A DNA stretch of 64,000 bases from an uncultured Bacilli bacterium. Its GTDB lineage: Bacteria; Bacillota_I; Bacilli_A; RF39; UBA660. Where the stretch lies: positions 62,001 through 126,000 of the forward strand of contig CAKOWU010000002.1 in NCBI GenBank assembly GCA_934129885.1. The letters run 5' to 3'. Below are positions 41,798 to 49,624 of this stretch, piece after piece; position 1 is the first letter of the stretch; every line of letters begins with the position of its first letter. The translations under genes were made by a program, and so were the position numbers. The notes under the pieces are model-generated. The model did no database searches. It was given only the letters and a program-made list of their open reading frames with translations, and was not told the DNA's origin.

Positions 41798-42950
41798 CTA
41801 TTACTTGAAGGGCTGGGAGCCTTACTCCTTCTAAATATTCTAGACTAGCACCACCGCCTGTAGAGATATGGCTAAATTTATCTTTATATCCCATATTTAC
41901 GGCAGCACTGGCTGTGTCTCCGCCACCTATAACTGTATAGGCGTCTTTATTAGAGGCCATAGCCTCTAGTACATATAATGTTCCTTCTTTATATTTTTCA
42001 TCTTCAAAATACCCAAGAGGACCATTCCAAAATATTGTACTACTTTTATCTATATAATTTTTAAATATTTCTCTTGTATTGGTTCCTATGTCATAGCAAA
42101 TGTCATCGTCATCTATTTCATTGATGAATTTTTCTTCGCCTGTTTCTGTTATGACGTCAATTGGTAAGATTATTTTTTTCTCGTATTTACTGAGCATAGA
42201 AACGCACTCATCGATAGTGTCCTTGCACACTTCGTTAGCACCTGTTTCAAAGCCTGATGCTTTAAGGAAGGTAAAGGCCATGGCTCCACCTATAAGTACA
42301 TAGTCGCACTTGCTGGCTAGGTGGTTAATAATGCCTATTTTATCTTCTACTTTATTACCTCCGAGTACTACGGTGTACGGCTTTTTAGGTTTATTTAGTT
42401 TACTAAGCATTTTTATTTCTTTTTCGACTAGAAAGCCTACACCGCTAGGAAGATTTTGCGCTAAAGCGTATGTAGATGCGTTCTTTCTATGTAATGTACC
42501 AAAGGCATCATTTATATAAATATCTCCTAAACTAGCCCAGTATTTACCAAGATCGTTATCGTTAGATGATTCTTTATTTTCATCTAAATCTTCAAACCTA
42601 GTATTTTCAAGTAATAGAATGCTTTTCATACGTAAATGTTTTATAGCCTCTTCTACTTCCTTACCACTAGATGAAGGAATAAAAGTGACTTTTTTCTTTA
42701 AAAGTTCACTTAAATGTTCAGCAACTGGCTTTAAGCTATATTTTTCTTTATCCATATCACATTTAATTCTACCCATGTGAGAGAGGATAATAACCTTTGC
42801 ACCTTCCTTGCAAGCATATTTTATTGTTGGTAAACTTTCTTTAATTCTTGTATCATCTGCAATTACATCACCATCCATAGGTACGTTATAATCACATCTA
42901 ATTATAACTTTTTTACCTTTTAAATTATAATCCATTATTGTTTTTTTCAT
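41787..42950 (-). CDS. pgk: Phosphoglycerate kinase, 387 aa
   Basis: The N-terminal domain has KKVIIRCDYNVPMDGDVIADDTRI (substrate-binding RxDxNVP) and LLLENTRF. The C-terminal domain has the nucleotide-binding GGNKVEDKIGII and the GGGDTASAA loop. It transfers phosphate from 1,3-bisphosphoglycerate to ADP. Length is normal. Its start overlaps the stop of the prepilin gene by four bases (ATGA), so the two are coupled. The order is gap, prepilin, pgk, flippase, glycosyltransferase, tpiA on one strand. Confidence 0.96.
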   Translation of the reverse strand: MKKTIMDYNLKGKKVIIRCDYNVPMDGDVIADDTRIKESLPTIKYACKEGAKVIILSHMGRIKCDMDKEKYSLKPVAEHLSELLKKKVTFIPSSSGKEVEEAIKHLRMKSILLLENTRFEDLDENKESSNDNDLGKYWASLGDIYINDAFGTLHRKNASTYALAQNLPSGVGFLVEKEIKMLSKLNKPKKPYTVVLGGNKVEDKIGIINHLASKCDYVLIGGAMAFTFLKASGFETGANEVCKDTIDECVSMLSKYEKKIILPIDVITETGEEKFINEIDDDDICYDIGTNTREIFKNYIDKSSTIFWNGPLGYFEDEKYKEGTLYVLEAMASNKDAYTVIGGGDTASAAVNMGYKDKFSHISTGGGASLEYLEGVRLPALQVIDEK

Positions 42951-43402
42951 GCATTATCATCCTCCTTTATTACATTTTCACTAGATAGACATTCTTCGTC
43001 TTCTTCGCTGCATTTACATTCTCCTGATACACCGACATAACAACAGTTAATAATCCCGCTATTATTAGATGCCATAATGTTCCAGTCAGATGCGCTACTT
43101 TCAGTATCATCGCTGGTGTAAGGATTTACTATGTTCTTTTTTAAGTATCCTTTTTCGATTAAATCATTAACGGTTAAACTGATATTTCGGTTATTTCCAT
43201 TACTATCTACAAACTTATAATTATCGGGGTTTATTTCTAAATAGGTAATGCAAGCGTCACTTACGTTACTTCTAAATGTTTTTTTTTGTTGTTCTATTGT
43301 TTTTTTATTGGTCTCTATCAAAGAGGGCATAGCAACAGCCATGAAGATAGCAAGCACTGATATTATTCCTAGTAATTCAACAAGTGTAAAGCCCTTGTTC
43401 AT
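42947..43402 (-). CDS. Prepilin-like protein with N-methylation signal, 151 aa
   Basis: The start MNKGFTLVELLGIISVLAIF is a type IV prepilin leader: a short basic stretch, the cleavage-site Gly, Phe at +1 and Glu at +5, then a hydrophobic helix. The family includes ComGC-like pseudopilins used in DNA uptake and in secretion. The mature part is 130 residues with a CCYVGVSGECKC cysteine cluster. I place the start at 43402 because AGGGTG precedes it by 6 bases; longer frames lack a ribosome site. The gene lies between gap and pgk, an unusual home for a pilin. No pilin peptidase or ATPase is in the window. Confidence 0.8.
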   Translation of the reverse strand: MNKGFTLVELLGIISVLAIFMAVAMPSLIETNKKTIEQQKKTFRSNVSDACITYLEINPDNYKFVDSNGNNRNISLTVNDLIEKGYLKKNIVNPYTSDDTESSASDWNIMASNNSGIINCCYVGVSGECKCSEEDEECLSSENVIKEDDNA

Positions 43403-43412
43403 ATGCATCACC

Positions 43413-44417
43413 CTATAAATCACCTAAATATTTGGCTGTTTTTACCATTTGACTACTATAACTCATTTCATTGTCATACCAAGCGATTATCTTTACTAGT
43501 TGTTTACCGTCTACTTCAAGGACATCTGTAAGGAGACTGTCCACTACGCCGCCTTTTCTAGTTCCTATTATATCGCTAGATACGATAGGGTCTTCGGTAT
43601 ATCCTAGTGTATCATTTTGATTATTTTTATATAAATTATTAATTTCTTCTATGGTAGTGTTTCTTTCAAGTTCGAGAGTCAAATCAATAACTGATCCTGT
43701 GGTAACGGGTACTCTTATTGCAGAACCGTCAAGTTTACCATCAAGTTCTTTGATAACTTTTCCTATGGCACTTGCGGCACCGGTTGTACTTGGAATAATA
43801 TTTGCCGCGGCTGCTCTACCTCTCCTAGAAATTGCTCCCTTCTTATGTGGCATATCTAAAGTGGCCTGATCATTAGTATAAGCATGTACGGTGGTCATGA
43901 AGCCTTTAACTATTCTATTATTTTTATTTAGTATATCTAATACAGGTGCAAGGCAATTAGTAGTACATGATGCGGCTGAAATGACTTTGTCATCACTAGT
44001 TAAAGTTTCCTCGTTAACACCATATACAATAGTTTTTACATCTCCCTTAGCAGGTGCAGAAATAATGACCTTTTTGGCTCCGGCAGTTATATGAGCATAT
44101 GCTTTATCTTTATCTGTAAAGTGACCAGTACATTCAAATACCTCGTCTATACCAAGTTCACCCCATGGTAAGTTAGAGGGATCTGTTTCTTTATATACTC
44201 TTATTTTTTTACCACTTACTATTAAATTCTCATTATCATATGATATTTCATCCACTTTATAACATCTATGTGAAGTATCATATTTAAGTAAATACGCAAG
44301 TTCTTTAGGTTCTGTTAAGTCATTGATTGCGACCACATCAAAAGATGGGTCTTCTTCCATAATTCTAAATACAAGCCTTCCTATTCTTCCAAATCCATTA
44401 ATCGCAACTTTTATCAT
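43413..44417 (-). CDS. gap: Glyceraldehyde-3-phosphate dehydrogenase, 334 aa
   Basis: The NAD-binding signature VAINGFGRIGRLVFRI at the N-terminus and the catalytic ISAASCTTNCLAPV (Cys near residue 150) with HAYTNDQ are present, as is the C-terminal NEMSYSSQMV. Length is standard. It oxidises G3P to 1,3-bisphosphoglycerate. It is the upstream glycolytic member of the gap-prepilin-pgk-tpiA run, with a nucleoside kinase gene ending 14 bases before its start. The single-gene glycolysis order (gap, pgk, tpi) resembles that of many Bacillota, but cggR and eno/pgm are not here. Confidence 0.96.
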   Translation of the reverse strand: MIKVAINGFGRIGRLVFRIMEEDPSFDVVAINDLTEPKELAYLLKYDTSHRCYKVDEISYDNENLIVSGKKIRVYKETDPSNLPWGELGIDEVFECTGHFTDKDKAYAHITAGAKKVIISAPAKGDVKTIVYGVNEETLTSDDKVISAASCTTNCLAPVLDILNKNNRIVKGFMTTVHAYTNDQATLDMPHKKGAISRRGRAAAANIIPSTTGAASAIGKVIKELDGKLDGSAIRVPVTTGSVIDLTLELERNTTIEEINNLYKNNQNDTLGYTEDPIVSSDIIGTRKGGVVDSLLTDVLEVDGKQLVKIIAWYDNEMSYSSQMVKTAKYLGDL

Positions 44418-44431
44418 TCTATTCCTCTTTT

Positions 44432-46090
44432 CTAGTCACTATATATTCCGCCACCTATAAATTCTCTAAGCATTGAGTCTCTAGGTATCTCTTCGGTAGC
44501 CATGGGCATAAATTGCCTTAATAAATTAATAAGTCTTTGAGCCTCTGAATAGACTGGGCTATTCATATCAATGCCATATAATAAGGCTTCAGCATATATT
44601 CTAAGTACTCCTATCTCATAACTAAGTGAAGAGTTAATTACATTATCAACTTCGTCTTCATAAGGATATATATTTTGGAAAGTACCTTTATCAACGTTAT
44701 GCCACATTTTCAAAGTTTCTTCAGCCGTAGTATTTCTAGTTCTACTATCTCTTACAATTCTTCTTATTTTCCTTAAATCAGTAGTTCTAATTCTATTGTG
44801 GTTATCAAGTTTTAAACTAAGTATTGGGCTCATAAATATTTTGTACTTATTTTCTCTTTTTATGTTACTAGTTAAAATATCATTTAAAGCGTTAGTACCC
44901 TCAACTAATAATATATCATTTTCTTCTAATTTTAAATAATTTTTTTCGTAAACTTTACGTCCCTTTATAAAGTCATGTCTTGGAATGTTAACTTTTTCAC
45001 CTTTTAAAAGTCTAGTTAAATGTTTATTAAATAAAGCAATATCTGTGGCTTTTATGTTATCAAAGTCATAATCTCCATTCTCATCACGAGGTGTTTTTTC
45101 AATATTTACTAGATAATCATCTAAAGATACTTGATGAGGGGTAAGTCCTCTAGCCTTTAAGTAAAGTCCTAACTTTTTAGATGTTGTTGTCTTTCCACTT
45201 GAAGATGGTCCGGATATTAAAACGACTTTTACTTTGTTTCTATGGTTAAATATGTCTTCAGCGATAGAAGAAAGTTTACTTTCGTAGTGGGTTTCAAATA
45301 GTCTTATCGCATCACTGTAAGCACCTTTGGTAGCAAGGATATTTAAATCACTAGCCATGTTTATTTTTATTGTTTCGGTCCATTTTTTATGGTCACCATA
45401 TTCTTTTAAGATCTTTTCATGTTTTTTAGGTTTTAATACTTTTGAAGGGTTGATTTCACTTGGATAACTAACTACAAAGGTATCTGAGTTAATATAAGAT
45501 ACTTTATATTTATTAATTTGTTTGGTATTATATGCAAGTTCACCAAAGAAATAATCATATTCATCTTTTAGTTTATATAATTTTATAACTTCATTAGTGG
45601 TGTATTGTAGGTTATTTACTTTATCAAGTTCTCCTTTGGCTTTAAAATATTTTATTGCATCTGTTCTCATAACTTTATTAGGTATAAATTCATAGCCTTC
45701 TTTAATAAATTCTTTTAGTTTATCGTCAAGTTTTTCTACAAATTTAGGAGTAACTCTATGGCCTGTAAGTTCACAATATATTCCGTTATCAAGGGAATAA
45801 TTGATGAGTATATCGGAATCATTATAAATTTCTTTAGCAGCAGCGATTATCATAAACTCAAGACTTTTTTCATATATGTCATTACCGTCACTAGTGCTTA
45901 AGTCTAAAAACTCTACTTTACCATTTTTATGTACTTTTTCGTTTAAATTCATAACTATATTATTAAATTTTGCGCCTATTATAGGGTACTTATAGTCTTT
46001 AGAAACTAGTTTGCTTACTTCATATAGAGTAGTACCGGGGGTTATATTTTCTATATATTTATCATTACATTTTAGTTTTATGCTTGCCAT
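44432..46090 (-). CDS. TGS-domain nucleoside kinase (uridine kinase-like), 552 aa
   Basis: The N-terminal domain (residues 1-65) is a TGS/ubiquitin-like module (LKCNDKYIENITPGTTLYEV). A ThrRS-like second additional domain follows (about 70-250; ITGHRVTPKF-like). The C-terminal domain is a P-loop kinase with GPSSSGKTTTSKKL (about residue 295), DDYLVN and RRIVRDSRTRNTTAEET. The family is annotated as nucleoside kinase, related to uridine kinase; the natural substrate is not certain. It ends 14 bases upstream of gap. The ribosome site is AGGAAGGATATGTT. Confidence 0.87.
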   Translation of the reverse strand: MASIKLKCNDKYIENITPGTTLYEVSKLVSKDYKYPIIGAKFNNIVMNLNEKVHKNGKVEFLDLSTSDGNDIYEKSLEFMIIAAAKEIYNDSDILINYSLDNGIYCELTGHRVTPKFVEKLDDKLKEFIKEGYEFIPNKVMRTDAIKYFKAKGELDKVNNLQYTTNEVIKLYKLKDEYDYFFGELAYNTKQINKYKVSYINSDTFVVSYPSEINPSKVLKPKKHEKILKEYGDHKKWTETIKINMASDLNILATKGAYSDAIRLFETHYESKLSSIAEDIFNHRNKVKVVLISGPSSSGKTTTSKKLGLYLKARGLTPHQVSLDDYLVNIEKTPRDENGDYDFDNIKATDIALFNKHLTRLLKGEKVNIPRHDFIKGRKVYEKNYLKLEENDILLVEGTNALNDILTSNIKRENKYKIFMSPILSLKLDNHNRIRTTDLRKIRRIVRDSRTRNTTAEETLKMWHNVDKGTFQNIYPYEDEVDNVINSSLSYEIGVLRIYAEALLYGIDMNSPVYSEAQRLINLLRQFMPMATEEIPRDSMLREFIGGGIYSD

Positions 46091-46196
46091 AACATATCCT
46101 TCCTATTCTTTTACCATTTTATCAAAAATATTTGGGTTTGTCAGCACTCCCGCTACTAAAAATTACTATATCAAAAATTTTACGTTAATTAACAGG

Positions 46197-46220
46197 AAAA
46201 AACACCTAGAGTGTTTCTTA
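46197..46220 (-). terminator. Terminator at the end of the ATPase/nuclease remnant
   Basis: AAACACTCTAGGTGTTTTTTCC on the minus strand is a short hairpin with a U-run at the end of the remnant. Confidence 0.65.
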
Positions 46221-46668
46221 TCTTACAATAATTTTTTTACCATGGAATACCAACGCAATTTCCTTTATATTATTTACTCCTTCAAGTTCTAGTTCTTTAT
46301 AATATTCCATCTGGTTAATAGCGGTCTCTGCCCTTGTTTCCATTGCTTCGGAGGTGCTTGCTAGTTTAAACTCTATTACATACCCTACGCTATTTTCTAT
46401 TTCTCTTATCATTACATCAAATCTACCACTACCGGCTTCTCTATTTGATTTTATAATATAGCCATTATTATCTAGTAGTGATTTAAAGATACCTAAAGTA
46501 TACGCATGATAGAAGTATTCTTGACTATCCATATATGATAAAGATGTAAACATTTTATTAAGTAAGGTTTCAAGTTCTTTTTTATCATATTCTTTTAAAG
46601 CCCTATTAAATAATATTAACTCATTAGGTATTTTATTATAACTATTGGTGTCTGTTAGGTTAGCTATT
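46218..46668 (-). pseudogene. C-terminal fragment of an AAA ATPase with PD-(D/E)XK domain (DUF1703-like)
   Basis: Only the C-terminal part remains, open from about 46668 (NLTDTNSYNKIPNELILFNR) to the stop at 46218. It holds the nuclease-like core EAGSGRFDVMIREIENSVGY with VIEFK, the PD-(D/E)XK motif of ATPase/nuclease proteins that are abundant in gut Bacillota. The ATPase half and start are absent and the sequence runs straight into an IS3 remnant, so an insertion probably broke it. Confidence 0.78.
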
Positions 46669-46981
46669 ATACATGTAATTAATTTTCTTTTCTTTAATTC
46701 TAGTTGTATTATAAAATTCTATCCATTCTTCAACTAATTGTATATATTCTTCTAAAGATATGCGTCCTACATTATTAGACTTACCACGAGTTCCTTCTTT
46801 TACAATATATCCAATATCCATTTTTTCTAAATTTTTCTATCCAATACATCAATGAACTTCTAGGAATATTGTATTTACGTGCAAGACTATATGTAAAACC
46901 ACCAACATTATAATACTCATCTACTATTTTTATTTTTTCTTCATATGAATATCTATATGTTTTATTTACCTTTTCAGCCAT
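46660..46981 (-). pseudogene. IS3-like transposase remnant
   Basis: The start at 46981 encodes an OrfA-type helix-turn-helix (YSYEEKIKIVDEYYNVGGF then YSLARKYNIPRSSLMYWIEK). After residue 54 the frame is lost. In another frame the extreme C-terminus of an OrfB-type transposase is readable (RISLEEYIQLVEEWIEFYN then TTRIKEKKINYMYNS-stop). The catalytic middle with the DDE residues is deleted, so the element is dead. It abuts the ATPase remnant. Confidence 0.82.
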
Positions 46982-46984
46982 TAG

Positions 46985-47130
46985 AAAAGCACCTCCTTTT
47001 GAAGGTGTATTCTATCATAAACTAGACCTTTTTTGAATGTCTACCCTAAAGGGTGCATTTCATACTTCCTTGTGGCTCTTTTTTTACTATCTAGAATTCA
47101 CTATATTTTGGTGTAGTTAAAGCAATGATA
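46985..47130. other. Intergenic gap without gene between IS3 remnant and gpr
   Basis: No reading frame is supported. A short stem AGCACCTCCTTTTGAAGGTG lies next to the IS3 remnant start. The rest is AT-rich, with TGATATCATTTTA near 47120. Confidence 0.4.
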
Positions 47131-48135
47131 TCATTTTATTTTTTTATGAAGAGCTATATTTACTCCTTCACTAATAACGTCAGATAACTTTATTGCTACA
47201 AAGTCCTCTTCTTTAGGAGTAACCATTAAATTGTATCCAATAGGATTTAAAATTTCATAAATAAATTTTTTAACCTCTTCATCGCTTAAATTACCAACTA
47301 ATCCAAATAAACTCTTTTTATCCAGATTGTCAATATGAACATCTTTATTTAAATAATTAGGATTAACCATTAACTTATATGCTGGATTAGAATAATTAGC
47401 ACGCGTATACGCAAAATATTTATACATATATCTAATCGTATCACTAACAATAGAGGCCGCATCCACTACTGTAGGCACTCCAACAGCAATAACGGGTACT
47501 CCTAAAGTATCATAACTAATCTCTTTTCTAACATTACCTATCCCACTACCTGGATTTATCCCAGCATCTGTCATCTGAATAGTCTTATTAACCCTCTCAA
47601 TAGAACTACTTGCGAGAGCATCAATAATAATCACAAAATCAGGCTTAATAACCTCACATATTCCAAGAATATAGTCACTAGTTTCAATACCAGTTTCCCC
47701 CATTACCGATGGAGAAATACCAAAAGTTCTTCTGAAGCCATCTTCTACCTCACCATACTGAAATAAATGATTAGTAACAATAACCTTATCAAGAGCCAGA
47801 GGGCCAATAGAGTCTGGGGCACTTTTCTTGTTGCCAAGGCCTACCACTAGACAACTCCCCTCCTCGCCTACCTTAATACTCTTCATCATGGTGCGTAATT
47901 CCCTAGAAAAAACATTTTTAACCTTCTCCGCATTTTCATAATCAGTCACATCAGAAAACTCAATAGTAATATAACTACCCTTTTTCTTATCTATAACCTT
48001 ACCTTGTTTTTCATCAAGCTTAATTTTAGTAACTTTTATTTCTCCATTTTCATAATAATTATCACTTTTATCCGTAAGATCAATTGCTAGGTCAGTCCTA
48101 ACATCGTATTTACTCATATCAATTTCATGTCCCAT
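47131..48135 (-). CDS. gpr: Germination protease GPR, 334 aa
   Basis: The sequence begins with YDVRTDLAIDL, matching the propeptide/processing region of GPR, and continues with the core LVVGLGNKKSAPDSIGPLALDK, IIDALASSSIERVNKTIQMTD and GIGNVRKEISYDTLGVPVIAVGVPTVVDA, all typical of this aspartic protease. GPR digests the small acid-soluble DNA-binding proteins when spores germinate. I place the start at the ATG at 48135 (MGHEIDMSKYD) with GGTGATACAT upstream; longer frames lack a ribosome site. It is flanked by pseudogenes on both sides, and it is intact. Confidence 0.92.
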   Translation of the reverse strand: MGHEIDMSKYDVRTDLAIDLTDKSDNYYENGEIKVTKIKLDEKQGKVIDKKKGSYITIEFSDVTDYENAEKVKNVFSRELRTMMKSIKVGEEGSCLVVGLGNKKSAPDSIGPLALDKVIVTNHLFQYGEVEDGFRRTFGISPSVMGETGIETSDYILGICEVIKPDFVIIIDALASSSIERVNKTIQMTDAGINPGSGIGNVRKEISYDTLGVPVIAVGVPTVVDAASIVSDTIRYMYKYFAYTRANYSNPAYKLMVNPNYLNKDVHIDNLDKKSLFGLVGNLSDEEVKKFIYEILNPIGYNLMVTPKEEDFVAIKLSDVISEGVNIALHKKIK

Positions 48136-48202
48136 ATGTATCACCATAATTATTATGAACAAAATAGATAAGAAGAATACAGGTTTTATATTTATAATTT
48201 AT

Positions 48203-48890
48203 TTATGCCTTTAAACACCCTATTGGAACTATATATACTCCATCTTCTCTTTGGTAGGCATATTTTCCAGTCGCAGTTAAAGCCATTAAAAATGAAGGAT
48301 TGTGCATTTTATCAGTATCAATTTTATTTTTCATTTTTTTTAGGTTTTCTACACCTTCACTTATTAAATTGTCGCCACCAAGTTTAATTTCTACAAGTCC
48401 GTATAATCCGTTTCTTAAATGTATAACAGCATCACATTCCAAATCCCCCGCATCTCTATAATGATATACATTTCCGTTTATACTTTCAGCATATACTCTT
48501 AAATCTCTTATACATAAAGATTCAAAAATTAAGCCAAAGGTATTCAAGTCATTTATTAAATCGTTTGGGGACGCTCCAAGCGCAGCAACGGCGATAGAGG
48601 GGTCAACAAAATATCTTGTATCTGTTGTTCTTTTGGCTGTTTTACTTCTTAAATTTGGGTTCCTCGCTAAAGACTCTTCAATAACAAATATCTTTTTTTA
48701 ATCATTAATGGATGCGAGGACTGTATCAGTATCAAGGCCAATAGAGTCATTACTAATCATATCATTACGAAGGGTTTCGCTAGAAGCCTGCGTCCCAATA
48801 TTTCTAGCATAACTTTTCATTAAGCTTTTAACACGTTTGGGATTTCTACTTACATTAGAGGCTCTTGATATATCTAGTAATTTTCAAAGT
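48203..48890 (-). pseudogene. C-terminal half of an AAA-14 / DUF4143 ATPase
   Basis: From about 48890 the minus strand reads KLLDISRASNVSRNPKRVKS, then DTDTVLASIND-stop-KKIFVIEES, then NPNLRSKTAKRTTDTRYFVD and the DUF4143 core LECDAVIHLRNGLYGLVEIK to the stop at 48203. The single in-frame TAA sits where relatives have a Leu codon, and the ATP-binding half is missing upstream. It is a twin of the frameshifted gene at 22518-23736. The loss of both within one window suggests this family is under no strong selection here. Confidence 0.8.
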
Positions 48891-49039
48891 TAATTAAAAC
48901 TCGGTTATTTGTAGATTTTACTTTTACAGATCTATCAACTTATTTTATAACCAAATAAAGATAATTCTTTAAAAATGAAAAATCAAAAATCATATAGAAA
49001 AATAAATCCATTTATAGTATAATAAGAACGGTGTATGAT

Positions 49040-49624
49040 ATGAATTATCCAAATGGAATAAAAAAACATGTAAATAACGAAACATTCATCCTAGATAACC
49101 ATGCCAATAGAGGTATGGCACTAGAAGATGAAATCAACAAAACAAATGAATATTATAAAGATAAAAGCATCGCAATCATTTATAAAAAACCAACTCCGAT
49201 AAAGATAACCAAGGTAGACTATCCGTCAAGAAAAGGTGCGACTATAAAAGAAGCCTACTTCATGACCCCATCCACTACTGATTATAATGGTATATATAAA
49301 GGAAGGTACATCGACTTTGAAGCCAAGGAGACTAAACAAAAAAGGTCATTTCCTTTAAATAATATTCATAAACACCAAATAAAGCACCTAAACGAAATAT
49401 GTAAGCATGGTGGGATAGGTTTTCTAATAATTAGATTTACAAACTTAAATAAAACTTACTTACTTGCGGAAAAAGATTTAAATAATTTTCTAAAAACTGA
49501 AAATAAAAAATCCATTCCCCTATCATATTTTGAAAAACATGGACATTTAATAAAAGATAAATTCATTCCAAGAGTAGATTATATAGAAATAGTTGATAAG
49601 CTATATATAAGAGGAGGTAAATAA
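49040..49624 (+). CDS. recU: Holliday junction resolvase RecU, 194 aa
   Basis: The core of the RecU fold is visible: an N-terminal basic stem region, then ANRGMALEDEINKTNEYYKD, the active-site region YKGRYIDFEAKETKQKRSFPLNNI (E-x-K-type metal site) and HQIKHLNEICKHGGIGFLII. RecU resolves four-way junctions during repair and segregation. I use ATG at 49040, with GGTG seven bases upstream, not the GTG at 49031. Its stop overlaps the pbp1A start (TAATG). RecU followed by a class A PBP is the order found in B. subtilis, where the two are cotranscribed. Confidence 0.93.
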   Translation: MNYPNGIKKHVNNETFILDNHANRGMALEDEINKTNEYYKDKSIAIIYKKPTPIKITKVDYPSRKGATIKEAYFMTPSTTDYNGIYKGRYIDFEAKETKQKRSFPLNNIHKHQIKHLNEICKHGGIGFLIIRFTNLNKTYLLAEKDLNNFLKTENKKSIPLSYFEKHGHLIKDKFIPRVDYIEIVDKLYIRGGK

